From: Paraburkholderia youngii
GTDB taxonomy: Bacteria; Pseudomonadota; Gammaproteobacteria; Burkholderiales; Burkholderiaceae
DNA length: 64,000 nucleotides
Assembly: GCF_013366925.1 (NCBI RefSeq)
Contig: NZ_JAALDK010000001.1
Span: 1,309,089 to 1,373,088 of the forward strand
Direction of reading: 5' to 3'
How positions within the stretch are numbered: position 1 is the stretch's first letter; each line of letters starts with the position of its first letter. Positions 26,007 to 35,137 of this stretch are shown in pieces. The notes under the pieces are model-generated. The model searched no databases. It worked only from the letters and a program-made list of their open reading frames with translations, and was not told the origin of the DNA. The position numbers and the translations under genes were made by a program.

Positions 26007-27182
26007 CTAACGTGTTTTCTGCCGCAACGGCCTGAAGAACTTGCGAATCTCGGCCGCCAGCAACTCGGGCTTTTCCATCGCCGCGAAGTGCCCGCCGGCC
26101 GGCATTTCGCTCCACTGCACGACGTTGAAGGTTCGTTCGAGCCAGCTGCGCGGCGGATGATTGATCTCTTTCGGAAACAGCGCGAAGCCGACTGGCGTGT
26201 CGATGCGCTCGCCGTCGGTGAAACGCATCGGCTGCAGGCGGTTTTCCCAATACATCTGCATCGCCGGGCCGATGCACTGCGTGAACCAGTACAGCGAGAT
26301 GTTGGTCAGGAGCTCGTCGATCGAGAACACGCTTTCGACGTCGCCGTCGCAATCGCTCCACGCGCGAAACTTCTCGCCGATCCATGCGGCGAGTCCCACG
26401 GGCGAATCGTTCAGCGACGCGGCGACGGTCAGCGGTTTGGTGCTGTGCTGATGCGCGTAGCCGCCTTCGAGTGCGGCCCAGTCGTTCTTCTCGCGCAGAT
26501 AGTCCCGCTCGGCCGGGGTCAGCTCCCGCTGCGCCGCGCCGATCGCCGGCTCGTAGGAACTCGGCAGGAAGTTCAGGTGGATGCCGTCGACCACCCGCGG
26601 ATGATGCGCGGCCAACGCGATCGACACGCCCGCGCCAAGATCGCCGCCCTGCGCGCCGAAGCGCTCGTAGCCGAGCCCGCGCATCAGCGACACCCACAGG
26701 TCCGCGACCTGGAACGCGGACATGCCGGCCTGCGCGGGCGCAGGCGAAAACGCGAAGCCCGGCAGCGACGGCGTGACGACGTCGAAGGCGTCGGCGGGAT
26801 CGGCGCCGAACGCGGCCGGATCGCACAACTGATCGAGCAGCGCGTGAAACTCGAAGAACGAACCGGGCCAGCCGTGCGTGATCACGAGCGGATAAGCCTG
26901 GAATCCCGGTGTGACGCTCGCGGCGCGCCGATGCGCGAAGTGCACGGTCTGGCCGTTCACGTCGGCGAGAAATTGCGGCAGCCGGTTCAACTTGCGTTCG
27001 GCCGCGCGCCAGTCGAATTGCCCAGCCCAATAGGTCGCGAGTTCGCGCAGCCAGGCCGGGTCGGCGCCCTGCTGCCACGCGGGCGCGGGCGTCGCGGGCG
27101 CCCAGCGGGTCGCACGGATGCGGTGGCGCAAATCGTCGATGTCCTGATCGGCGATCGCAATCTCAAACGGGTCGATCTGCAT
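26007..27182 (-). CDS. Epoxide hydrolase (microsomal-type, EHN domain)
   Basis: A 391-residue alpha/beta hydrolase converting epoxides to diols. The N-terminal EHN lid domain spans 1-110. The oxyanion motif HGWPGS is at 103-108, the nucleophile Asp181 lies in GGDLGAG, and the catalytic His is in PAGGHFAAME near 367. The length matches the family. It is followed after 66 bases by the HAD gene and is divergent from surE, with 118 bases between the starts. Confidence 0.92.
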   Translation of the reverse strand: MQIDPFEIAIADQDIDDLRHRIRATRWAPATPAPAWQQGADPAWLRELATYWAGQFDWRAAERKLNRLPQFLADVNGQTVHFAHRRAASVTPGFQAYPLVITHGWPGSFFEFHALLDQLCDPAAFGADPADAFDVVTPSLPGFAFSPAPAQAGMSAFQVADLWVSLMRGLGYERFGAQGGDLGAGVSIALAAHHPRVVDGIHLNFLPSSYEPAIGAAQRELTPAERDYLREKNDWAALEGGYAHQHSTKPLTVAASLNDSPVGLAAWIGEKFRAWSDCDGDVESVFSIDELLTNISLYWFTQCIGPAMQMYWENRLQPMRFTDGERIDTPVGFALFPKEINHPPRSWLERTFNVVQWSEMPAGGHFAAMEKPELLAAEIRKFFRPLRQKTR

Positions 27183-27300
27183 GGCGGGTCGTCCTGGGTC
27201 GGTTAGCGGCTCAACGTCATCGTACGCGCGTCGAATGAAAGCCGGATAATGGGCGTCCCTTCCCTACGATCCATTGACCGACCCACAGGAGATTGAATCG

Positions 27301-28080
27301 ATGTCCGCTTACAAATCCAAGGTGCCGCGAGTGCTGCTGACGAACGACGACGGTATCGACGCGCCCGGCCTCGCCGTGCTCGAAGCGGTTGCCGCCGAGC
27401 TCGCGCACGAAGTCTGGGTGGTCGCGCCCGAGCACGACCAGAGCGGTACGTCGCATTCGATCAGCCTGCATTCGCCGCTGCGCGTGAGCCGCCAGGGCGA
27501 ACGCCGTTTCGGCGTGACCGGCACGCCCGGCGATTGCGTCGTGATGGGCGTGCGTCATCTGATGCGCGAGGCGCCGCCGACGCTGGTGCTGTCCGGCGTC
27601 AATCGCGGCGGCAATCTCGGCATCGAAACGATGTTTTCGGGCACGGTCGGCGCGGCGATGACGGGGCTGCTGCTCGGGCTGCCGTCGTTCGCGCTGAGCC
27701 AGGTATTCACCGATCGCGGGCGCGTGCGCTGGGAAACCGCGCGCACGCTCGCGCCCGGCGTGATCCGTCAGTTGCTCGCGATCGAGCATGCGGCGCCGAC
27801 CTGCCTGAACATCAACTTCCCGGACGTCGATGCCGCCGATGCCGGTCCGCTGACGCCGACGCGCCAGGGCGTCGGGCTCGTCAGGGACATCGAGGTGCTG
27901 CCGGAAGTCGATCCGCGCGGCATCGCGTATCACTGGCTGCGCTTCGATCGCGGCCCGCGCGAGAACGATGCCGACAGCGAAACGGCGACGGTCGCGGCGG
28001 GCCGCGTATCGGTCACGCCACTCGCGTTCGATCGCACCGACGAGACCACCTTCGCGCGGCTCGCCGCGTCGTTGATCTAA
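27301..28080 (+). CDS. surE: SurE-type 5'-nucleotidase
   Basis: A 259-residue SurE acid phosphatase/nucleotidase. It begins VLLTNDDGIDAPG with the metal-binding Asp pair at 16-17, then HDQSGTSHSIS and LVLSGVNRGGNLG, all conserved metal-site loops. AGGAGATTG precedes the ATG at 27301. In most proteobacteria surE sits with pcm, nlpD and rpoS; here it stands alone and converges on an unknown gene, which suggests a second, divergent SurE copy in this genome. Confidence 0.95.
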   Translation: MSAYKSKVPRVLLTNDDGIDAPGLAVLEAVAAELAHEVWVVAPEHDQSGTSHSISLHSPLRVSRQGERRFGVTGTPGDCVVMGVRHLMREAPPTLVLSGVNRGGNLGIETMFSGTVGAAMTGLLLGLPSFALSQVFTDRGRVRWETARTLAPGVIRQLLAIEHAAPTCLNINFPDVDAADAGPLTPTRQGVGLVRDIEVLPEVDPRGIAYHWLRFDRGPRENDADSETATVAAGRVSVTPLAFDRTDETTFARLAASLI

Positions 28081-28111
28081 AGGTTGATGGGACGCGGCGC
28101 GGCGCCCTGCT

Positions 28112-28873
28112 TCAGTGCGCTCCAGGTCCCGACGGTGCGGGTCTGCCGAACGCGGGCATCGTGCCGTTCTCTCTCGCGCGCACGAGTTCGGCCTCTACCT
28201 CGGCGCGGGTTTTGGGGCCGCTGTTGGCAACCGCTTGAGTCACGGCCTCGCTGGTCTGCCCCGCGCGCGGCATCGACCACGCCGATTCGACGCCTTGCGT
28301 TGCATGTGGCGGCGACGGCCGCGCCTCTGGCATCACGCCAGCCGCTTTCTTGCCGGAGCGCTCGGCAGTAGAACTTTTCCGGTAGCTGCTGCCCCGTGCG
28401 TGAGTACCCGATGTCGTCACAGCGCTTTGCGCTGAATGCGGTTTCGTGGTGGTGCCCGATGCAATCCGGCTATGGTGTGCGCGCACGGTCTTTGCCGCGG
28501 GCGGCGCCTGGGTCCGGTTCGAAGTGACCGCGGGCTGTGGCGGCAGATTCGTCGGCTGCGGCTGCGGTTGCACCTGCGGTTGCGGCTTGTTCGACTCCCG
28601 CGCGTACTGTAGCGCCGCGATGGCCAGTGCGTCGCCTGCCTGCGCTCCGATCGACGCGGCCGGCTGAGACCGCAGCGCAGTCACGTCGTCGCGCAGCGCA
28701 TGGTGCCGCGTCGCCGCCGCGCCCGTCGCGCCGACACCCCGTTCGCCATCGGCGACGAGGCTCACGTCCCGGCCGGACGACCAGTCGTTGTCCAACTGCG
28801 ACACGTAGGCCCCAATCGTCACCGCGCCGAAGACGAGGCCCGTCAACACGATCATTCTCGGTTCGCTGTACAA
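28112..28873 (-). CDS. Membrane-anchored protein with DUF4148-like tail
   Basis: A 253-residue protein of unknown function. It has one membrane helix near residues 7-24, a long low-complexity periplasmic part rich in Pro, Gln, Ala, Thr and Ser, and a C-terminal TRAEVEAELVRARENG segment like the helix found in DUF4148 proteins of Burkholderia. I chose the TTG at 28873 because GGGGAG lies six bases upstream; the ATG at 28915 has no ribosome site. It converges on surE with 31 bases between. Confidence 0.6.
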   Translation of the reverse strand: MYSEPRMIVLTGLVFGAVTIGAYVSQLDNDWSSGRDVSLVADGERGVGATGAAATRHHALRDDVTALRSQPAASIGAQAGDALAIAALQYARESNKPQPQVQPQPQPTNLPPQPAVTSNRTQAPPAAKTVRAHHSRIASGTTTKPHSAQSAVTTSGTHARGSSYRKSSTAERSGKKAAGVMPEARPSPPHATQGVESAWSMPRAGQTSEAVTQAVANSGPKTRAEVEAELVRARENGTMPAFGRPAPSGPGAH

Positions 28874-29054
28874 AGCACGCTCCCCATTCCGACAGATCGA
28901 CGACCCATTAGTCAAAGTGTCGGCGATCCGAAGGACAGTGTTTTCCTTTTAGACCCAACAACTGACGAATCGGCGGATCTGGTCGTGGGTGTGTCCGAAT
29001 CCGACGGGTATTCTTCTGTGCAAACGGGCCCTTTAATCGGAGTCCCAAGAGGGC

Positions 29055-29702
29055 TTAAACGAGCGGCCCTTCCTCGGTCTTGCGGCGCATCGCGACAGCA
29101 ACCGAACTGCCGACGATCAACGCGATACCCAGCATCGATATCCCGCCAATCGTCTCGCCCCACACCAGGTAGCCGAATAGCGCGGCCCACACGATGCTCG
29201 TGTAGTTGTACGGCGCGAGCGCGCCGGCGTCGGCATCGCGGAACGCCATCGTCATCAGCAACTGTCCCGCCGTCGCGAGCGCGCCGAGCAGCGCCATGAT
29301 CGCGAGCGCATCGAACGACGGGGTGCGCCACGCGAAGATCAGCGATACACCCATCACCGCGGTGCCAACCAGCGTGAAGTACAGCACGGTGGTGCCCGAA
29401 TCGTCGCTCGCCTTGATGCGTTTGATCTGGATGATCGACAGCGCACCGCACAACGCACTCGCAATCAGCTGCGCCGGGCCGAGCCAGCTCGAATGCGAGC
29501 CGTCGGGACGCACCACCAGCAGCATGCCGGCGAAACCGACCGCCGCGGCCAGCGCGTCGCGCGGCTTCAGCGTTTCATGCAACAGCAGCGGCGCCAGCAC
29601 GATCACGAGCAAGGTCTCCGAATAGACGATCGCGACCGCCTCACCGAGCGGCATATACGGCAACCCGGCAAAGAACAGGCCCGATGAGCCGAGCAGCGCC
29701 GG
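29055..29702 (-). pseudogene. EamA/DMT-family transporter, 5'-truncated remnant
   Basis: The open frame codes for about 215 residues that match the C-terminal two thirds of a ten-helix drug/metabolite transporter, ending AVAMRRKTEE. The frame continues upstream of any good start into LLGSSGLFFAGLPYMPLGEAVA, which is internal family sequence (around TM3), and then meets a stop at 29703-29705. The first two or three helices are therefore missing. The break lies 14 bases from the terminator of the carbonic anhydrase gene. It could be translated from TTG 29663 or ATG 29654, but a functional carrier is unlikely. Confidence 0.75.
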
Positions 29703-29718
29703 TCAACCCTCAAAAAAC

Positions 29719-29753
29719 AACGCGGCGCACCGGAAAATCCGCTGCGCCGCGTT
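29719..29753 (-). terminator. Rho-independent terminator of the carbonic anhydrase gene
   Basis: Eleven-base arms AACGCGGCGCA and TGCGCCGCGTT flank a 13-base loop. An A-run on the plus strand (T-run on minus, about 29712-29717) follows the hairpin in the minus direction, and a T-run follows it in the plus direction, so it may work both ways. Confidence 0.85.
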
Positions 29754-29825
29754 CTTTTTAGGCAAGGCTTTCAGCAAGCTCGGGCTGTTAATTTCTCAAA
29801 GCAAAAACCCGTTTTAAATGCCACG

Positions 29826-30461
29826 TCAACCCGCATAAATTTCCGGATTCTCTGTAAGCGACAAAAAGTTACCGGTATTCCCATCGAGCGCGAGCATTTC
29901 GCCGCTTTCGATATTGAAGATCCAGCCATGCAGCCGCAGCGTCTTGTTCACGAGTCCGACCGCCACCGACGGATGCGTGCGGATATTGGCCAGCTGCGCG
30001 ATCACGTTGTCCTTGACCAGCGCCGCGAGACGCTCCGCATCCGAGCAATAGTGACGCGACGCGTTGATCGCTTTCGCCGCATCCGCGTGACGCAGCCAGC
30101 TCGCGACCGCCGGCATGTGCTCCAGGTTCGTGCAGGACGAGATCGCCGTCATCGCGCCGCAGTTCGAATGGCCGCAGATCACGATGTCGGTCACGCCGAG
30201 CACGGCGATCGCATATTCGACGGTTGCCGACACGCCGCCCGGCTCCGGGCCATACGACGGCACGATGTTGCCCGCGTTGCGGATCACGAACAGCGACCCC
30301 GGCTCGGTCTGCGTCAGCAGTTCCGGCACCACGCGGCTGTCCGAACAGGTCACGAAGAGCGTGCTGGGATTCTGCGCGGTCGATAAACGCTTGAAGAGCG
30401 CGCTTTGCTGTGGAAAGACCTCGCGTTGAAAGCGGATCAGACCTTCGATGATTTCCTGCAC
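29826..30461 (-). CDS. can: Beta-class carbonic anhydrase
   Basis: A 211-residue cytoplasmic enzyme interconverting CO2 and bicarbonate. Zinc ligands are Cys39 in TCSDSRV, and His and Cys of CGHSNCGA near 96-101; the Asp-Arg dyad follows Cys39. The start is GTG at 30461 with GGAG seven bases upstream, and the sequence begins [11 protein letters not shown] as in Can proteins. A TATAGT box at 30507-30512 (minus strand) could be its -10 element. A terminator follows about 70 bases after the stop. Confidence 0.96.
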   Translation of the reverse strand: MQEIIEGLIRFQREVFPQQSALFKRLSTAQNPSTLFVTCSDSRVVPELLTQTEPGSLFVIRNAGNIVPSYGPEPGGVSATVEYAIAVLGVTDIVICGHSNCGAMTAISSCTNLEHMPAVASWLRHADAAKAINASRHYCSDAERLAALVKDNVIAQLANIRTHPSVAVGLVNKTLRLHGWIFNIESGEMLALDGNTGNFLSLTENPEIYAG

Positions 30462-30617
30462 GATTTTCTCCAGAGAATCGAAGAGACGGATTTAAAGTTT
30501 GCCGCGACTATACCGCAGCCTTTCACTCGTCGCGCGAATCACCGTGCTAATCGTCGGACGCTCCAGCGGCGAATTGCCAGCGAAATAATGGTGTGCCTGG
30601 ACGCGCCCATAAAAAAA

Positions 30618-30641
30618 GACCCGGCTGCCGGCAGCCGGGTC
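30618..30641 (-). terminator. Rho-independent terminator after the DUF1488 gene
   Basis: A perfect GACCCGGCTGCC/GGCAGCCGGGTC palindrome (12-base arms, effectively a stem with a tight tetraloop) is followed in the minus direction by seven T (A-run 30611-30617). It lies in the 321-base gap 30462-30782, which otherwise holds only the carbonic anhydrase promoter region and about 140 bases after the DUF1488 stop with no visible gene. Confidence 0.85.
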
Positions 30642-30782
30642 CAACTCTCTCGCTCACACGCATGAAGCAATGTGTGCGTCGATACTGTAGCCGCGCCGGC
30701 GTCGCGGATATAGTCGCCGCGGTGGAAGAGTCCTTTCCACCGCGGCGCGAATCAGTTGACCCGATACGCGCAGGCGGGCCGC

Positions 30783-31058
30783 TCAATCGAAGTCGCGCGT
30801 TTCGAGTTCCACGGACCGTCCCCCGTTGCGTTCGAGCACCCGCCGCGTAGCATTTTCAATGCGGGCGCGGTTCGCCTCGAACGTTCCCACCAGATCGTGA
30901 GCCGACGGGGCGCCGTTGCCGAGGCTGCCGTTGCCGAAATGGTCATTGAGCGCGTCGAGCGACACGCTGCACCATACGTCCTTCCCGTCCACATTGGCCT
31001 CGTAGGCGACGCGCGCAGCAGCCACCACTTCCCGCCGTCCGGTGAATTCGATCCTCAT
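30783..31058 (-). CDS. DUF1488 family protein
   Basis: A 91-residue soluble protein of the DUF1488 kind, common in Burkholderia and of unknown role. The family pattern is seen in EANVDGKDVWCSVSLDALNDHFG (split here around residues 18-40: a beta hairpin with a single Cys, then a helix). The C-terminus is an arginine-rich helix (ARIENATRRVLERNG). CGGAGG lies six bases before the ATG. A strong terminator lies 140 bases downstream, and it appears to be monocistronic. Confidence 0.8.
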   Translation of the reverse strand: MRIEFTGRREVVAAARVAYEANVDGKDVWCSVSLDALNDHFGNGSLGNGAPSAHDLVGTFEANRARIENATRRVLERNGGRSVELETRDFD

Positions 31059-31277
31059 GGTTGTCCTCCGTGTGTCAAAGGGAAATCCGAATACGCAACG
31101 CTCATGCCCAAACCGGCCGGCTGGCCGGCTGCCCTGGCGCGAGCACGCATTCTGCGCAAGGTGCATACACCTGAGCGGCCGTCATGCGCGGCCGCGCCGA
31201 TGCGCCGCAGTAAGGCCTCCTCCGGGCCGTCGACGCACTCAACATACCGATACTACGCCCTTCATGTCCCGCAATAC

Positions 31278-32459
31278 TCAATCTTCACGCCCGCGCGCCG
31301 GCAGCGTCGCCGCGAAGAAATCACGTACCTGTGCCGCGGTTCGCGCATGAATCGCGGCGCGATCGACGCCCGGCCCGTCCTTGCAGATCGGCGCCAGACG
31401 CTCCATCAGCTCGGGCTCGCACACATCCATGAAGGTGTAGTGCGAGGCGCCCGGCACCATCGTCACCGTCGCTTGCGGCATGAAGCCCGCGATGCGGTGA
31501 ATATTGGTGTTGACGGGCGCCGTCGTGTCCGCCTCGCCCGCGAGCAGCGCGACCGGAATCGTCACTTCCTTGAACGACGAACTGTTGAACGCCTCGCCGG
31601 GCGCGGGCGCGATCGCGAACGCCGCCTTGACGCGCGGATCACGATACGAGTCGCCCGAACGCGCGCGCGATGCATTCGTTTCGGCCGATAGCCCGTCGAC
31701 CGTCAACGCCGGCGCGTCCGGCGCGTGCGCGAGACTCGCGGCTTCGGGCGGCGAGCAGATCGCATCGGCTTCGGGCGACGTGCAAAAACGCTCGAACGCC
31801 GCGCGATCGGTACGTGCGCCCGCGACTTCGAGCACCGCGTAGCCGCCGAGCGAAAAGCCGAGCGCGCCGATCCGCGTCGTGTCGATGCGCGGACCGAAAC
31901 GCGGGTCCGCGAGCACGCCGTCGAGCACTTCGCTCAAGTCGGTCGCGCGCTCCCACCAGAGGATGAACCCGTCGCGCGTGCGCGGCTCCAGCGCGTTGTT
32001 GCCCGGATGATTGACGCCCGCGACGATATAGCCCTGCGCGGCCAGCGATGCCGCGAGCCAGTCGAGACTGTCCGCGCTGCCGCCGGTGCCATGCGACAGC
32101 AGCAGCAACGGGTATTTCGGCTGCGCGGTGGACAGCGGCGCATCGTCGGCGGCGGCGTGGCCGACGAACATCGGATGGCCGGGCGCGCCGATATCGTGGG
32201 GCGTCTCGGCTTGCGTCGCATCGGCCGGATACCAGATGCGCGTGATCAGCGCCTGCGTTTGCGCGCCGCGCCAGTTGCGGGCCACGTCGGGATGAAACAC
32301 GCGGCTCGTCTCGCCGACATGCCAGTCGGCGGATGCGGTTCGCGCGTCGGCATGCGCCGGCGACGCAGCCCACATCGCGCCGCCCAGCGCCCCCGACAAT
32401 GCCACGCTCAACGACACCACCACCGCGCTCGACAGCGCGGCACAGCTTCGACGCATCAT
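31278..32459 (-). CDS. Secreted alpha/beta hydrolase
   Basis: A 393-residue predicted periplasmic esterase or dienelactone-hydrolase-like enzyme. A signal peptide with a basic head (MMRRSC) ends near AHA at residue 37. The catalytic elements are the oxyanion HGTGG, nucleophile motif GFSLGG, acid in GEADTTAP and His in GASHYTF. It begins two bases after the stop of the AraC-type regulator gene, so the two are one operon and the regulator may control it. The substrate is unknown; platelet-activating-factor-acetylhydrolase-like enzymes have the same layout. Confidence 0.87.
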   Translation of the reverse strand: MMRRSCAALSSAVVVSLSVALSGALGGAMWAASPAHADARTASADWHVGETSRVFHPDVARNWRGAQTQALITRIWYPADATQAETPHDIGAPGHPMFVGHAAADDAPLSTAQPKYPLLLLSHGTGGSADSLDWLAASLAAQGYIVAGVNHPGNNALEPRTRDGFILWWERATDLSEVLDGVLADPRFGPRIDTTRIGALGFSLGGYAVLEVAGARTDRAAFERFCTSPEADAICSPPEAASLAHAPDAPALTVDGLSAETNASRARSGDSYRDPRVKAAFAIAPAPGEAFNSSSFKEVTIPVALLAGEADTTAPVNTNIHRIAGFMPQATVTMVPGASHYTFMDVCEPELMERLAPICKDGPGVDRAAIHARTAAQVRDFFAATLPARGRED

Positions 32460-32461
32460 GG

Positions 32462-33469
32462 TTAGTCCTCGCGAATGGGGATCAGCAGATCGGTAATGCA
32501 GGGGTCCAGCGCGCCGCGATCGGGCGCGCTTCGATACAGTTCGAGCCCCGGCCGCTGATCGCGCCGGTAGCCGCTGCGGGGCAGCCAGCCGCTGTACAGC
32601 GCCCTGAAAGTCGGCGAGATCAGCGCATAAGGACCGACGAGGCGGTGCACCGCGTACAGCCCGCCTTCGAGCCGCAGCGGCTCGATGCCCGGTGGCGGCC
32701 CCGCAACACGCGAGCGTTGCGCGGCATCGTCGAGCCGTCGCATCGCATCGCTGCACGCCGCCGGCGACCCCGCGACGACTCCCGCGTGGTAGCAAAGCCC
32801 GCCAGCCATCGACGGATCGCGCGCGCAGATGCCGACGCGCTGTTGCAACACCGGGTTCTCGTCGCAGCGCAACGTCGTCATCAGCGTGTGGAAGGTCTGG
32901 CCGATCGTCGCGACCGGGCCGTCATGGCGAAGGCATAGCACGTCGAGCGGCGCGATCTCGATGACTTCGACGGATGGTAATGCGGGCGTGCTTTGGTTTT
33001 CAGCGTATTCGTCGCTGCAGCCGTCAACGCCTATGCGATCGCCTTCGCCATGCCGCGCGATGCGCGCATGCGCCGTTCGCCGCGTCCGCGCCAAAGCCGC
33101 CGAAGCCGCCGGATTCCCCACCAGATGCCGCTGCCGGGTCCTGAACTCGCTCGGCGATACACCGGCGAAATCGCGAAACGCACGCGCGAACGCCTGGGGG
33201 CTGTCGTAGCCAGCGTCGTGCGCGACCGCCGTGACTTGCGCGGCGTCGGTCAGCCGCTGCGCCGCCTCGGCGAGCCGCAGACGCTTGACGGTATCGACGA
33301 CGCTCTCGCCCATCAACGCGCGATAAATCCGGTGGAAGTGGTATGGCGACATATGCGCGACGGCCGCGAGGCTGTCGAGCGTGTGTCGCGCGCCGGGCTC
33401 GACCAGGATGGCCTCGACCACGCGAGCGATCCGTCGACGGTAATCACGTTCGGTGTTGGGCTTCATCAT
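32462..33469 (-). CDS. AraC-family regulator with GyrI-like effector domain
   Basis: A 335-residue regulator, with two helix-turn-helix units at residues 10-115 (HTLDSLAAVAHMSPYHFHRIYRALMGESV, split over the first unit) and a C-terminal GyrI/SOUL-type ligand domain (about 165-330). This layout is like Rob/SoxS-related multidrug-responsive regulators, with the DNA-binding part first. It precedes the secreted hydrolase gene by two bases, so it probably senses a small compound handled by that enzyme. The 172 bases upstream, before cobM, must carry its promoter. Confidence 0.9.
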   Translation of the reverse strand: MMKPNTERDYRRRIARVVEAILVEPGARHTLDSLAAVAHMSPYHFHRIYRALMGESVVDTVKRLRLAEAAQRLTDAAQVTAVAHDAGYDSPQAFARAFRDFAGVSPSEFRTRQRHLVGNPAASAALARTRRTAHARIARHGEGDRIGVDGCSDEYAENQSTPALPSVEVIEIAPLDVLCLRHDGPVATIGQTFHTLMTTLRCDENPVLQQRVGICARDPSMAGGLCYHAGVVAGSPAACSDAMRRLDDAAQRSRVAGPPPGIEPLRLEGGLYAVHRLVGPYALISPTFRALYSGWLPRSGYRRDQRPGLELYRSAPDRGALDPCITDLLIPIRED

Positions 33470-33641
33470 GGCGCCACGATAGCGGTCTGCACGCCGCGTG
33501 GCGGTGCAGAACTTGCGGATTTTCGCGCTTTCGCGTTTTCGCGTTTTGCCAGGAAACGGAAGGCCACGCTCGCGCGCTGCGTCACATTATGATCGACAAG
33601 CCACGCCGCTTTCCGGCACCCAAGAGGCTGTCACGGCACCG

Positions 33642-34370
33642 TCAACTGCCGCTCCCATACAGCGTCGAATCGGCGAAACCTTCGGCGGCCAGCACCTGCC
33701 CGACCAGAATCAGCGCGGTGCGCTCGATCGCGCTGCCCTGCACTTTCGCGACGATATCGTCGAGCGTGCCGGTGATCTTTTCCTCGTCGGGCCAGCTCGC
33801 ACGATAAATCACGGCGATCGGACACGCGCCGCCGTAATGCGGCCGCAATTCATCGACGATGCGTACAAGATGCCGCACGCCGAGGTGAATCGCCAGCGTC
33901 GCGCGATGCCGCGCGAGATCGGCCAACTGCTCGCCTTCGGGCATCGACGTTTTGCTCGCGTAGCGCGTGAGGATCAGCGTTTGCGACACGCCGGGCAGCG
34001 TCAGCTCGCAGCCGAGCGCCGCCGCGCATGCGGCCGTCGCGGTCACGCCGGGTACGATTTCGTAAGGAATGTCCAACTCGCGCAAGCGGCGGATCTGCTC
34101 GCCGATCGCACCGTACAGCGACGGATCGCCCGAATGCACGCGCGCGACATGCTGGCCCTTCGCGTGTGCCGCCGCGAGCAGCGCGACGATCTGGTCGAGA
34201 TCGAGTTCCGCGGTGTTGACGACCTGTTCGGCGCTATGACCTTCGAGCACCGCCGCCGGCACCAGCGACCCCGCATACAGGATCACCGGGCAACTGCGCA
34301 CGAGACGCTGCCCTTTCACCGTGATCAGTTCCGGGTCGCCCGGACCCGCGCCGATAAAAAACACTGTCAT
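33642..34370 (-). CDS. cobM: Precorrin-4 C11-methyltransferase
   Basis: A 242-residue SAM-dependent methyltransferase of corrin synthesis, methylating C11 of precorrin-4. The uroporphyrin-III methylase-like fold is seen in FIGAGPGDPELIT at the N-terminus, HSGDPSLYGAI and VPGVTATAACAA. GGAGT precedes the ATG. It is the last gene of the minus cob operon, 20 bases after cobK. The same fold serves the cobalt-containing substrate in the anaerobic route (CbiF). Confidence 0.95.
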   Translation of the reverse strand: MTVFFIGAGPGDPELITVKGQRLVRSCPVILYAGSLVPAAVLEGHSAEQVVNTAELDLDQIVALLAAAHAKGQHVARVHSGDPSLYGAIGEQIRRLRELDIPYEIVPGVTATAACAAALGCELTLPGVSQTLILTRYASKTSMPEGEQLADLARHRATLAIHLGVRHLVRIVDELRPHYGGACPIAVIYRASWPDEEKITGTLDDIVAKVQGSAIERTALILVGQVLAAEGFADSTLYGSGS

Positions 34371-34390
34371 TCAGTACTCCAGTTATTTGC

Positions 34391-35137
34391 TCACTGATCC
34401 GAAGCCGAAGCCGAATCCACCTGCGCGGGCAACGCATCGAGAAGATCGGCAACGCTGCCAAACTCGCGATCGACGTCGGGCAACACCGGCCGTCGCAGCA
34501 TGATCACCGGCAAGCCGCGTTCGCGCGCAACGTCGAGCTTGGCCTCGGTCGCGCCGCCGCCGCTGTTCTTGCTGACGACGACGTCGAACGCCTGCAGCGC
34601 GAACAGCGCGCGTTCGCCGTCGAGCGTGAACGGTCCGCGCGCGGCGAGGATGCGCGAGCGCGCGGTGTCCGGATGCGAATCGAGCACGCGCACGGTCCAG
34701 AATTGATACGGCGGAATCTCGTCGAGATGCGCGAGCGGTTCGCGTCCGAGCGTGAAAAGCGGTCGTCTGAACAGCGCGAGCGCATCGATCAGTTCGTTCC
34801 AGTCATCGACCATGCGCCAGTCGTCGCCCGCTTGCGGCTGCCACGCCGGACGCCGCAGCGCCCAGCACGGCACCTTCGCGACGCGACACGCCTCGACGGC
34901 ATTCGCGCTGATCCGCGCCGCGTACGGATGCGTCGCGTCGATCACGAGGCCGATCGCTTCGCTTGCGAGGTAACGCGCCAGCCCCTCACTGCCGCCGAAG
35001 CCGCCGACGCGCACCGCGCACTTCAGGTCGTCGGGCACCTTGCCGAGCCCCGCGAGACTGTACACATGCGCGCGACCGAGTTGGCGCGCAATCTTCAGCG
35101 CATCGCCGGTGCCGCCGAGAAGCAGGATGCGCGTCAT
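34391..35137 (-). CDS. cobK: Precorrin-6A reductase
   Basis: A 248-residue NADPH-dependent reductase of the corrin macrocycle. It begins [14 protein letters not shown] and has the [12 protein letters not shown] motif near residue 58, both typical of CobK/CbiJ, plus [15 protein letters not shown] near 190. The ATG at 35137 overlaps the cbiD stop in an ATGA. It acts after the C1 methylation step, so its direct neighbour cbiD supplies the substrate. Confidence 0.95.
   Translation of the reverse strand: MTRILLLGGTGDALKIARQLGRAHVYSLAGLGKVPDDLKCAVRVGGFGGSEGLARYLASEAIGLVIDATHPYAARISANAVEACRVAKVPCWALRRPAWQPQAGDDWRMVDDWNELIDALALFRRPLFTLGREPLAHLDEIPPYQFWTVRVLDSHPDTARSRILAARGPFTLDGERALFALQAFDVVVSKNSGGGATEAKLDVARERGLPVIMLRRPVLPDVDREFGSVADLLDALPAQVDSASASDQ

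Noticed and set aside
30547..30786. A 79-codon minus-strand frame near the DUF1488 gene
   Set aside because: It contains the terminator palindrome and has no ribosome site or recognisable composition.
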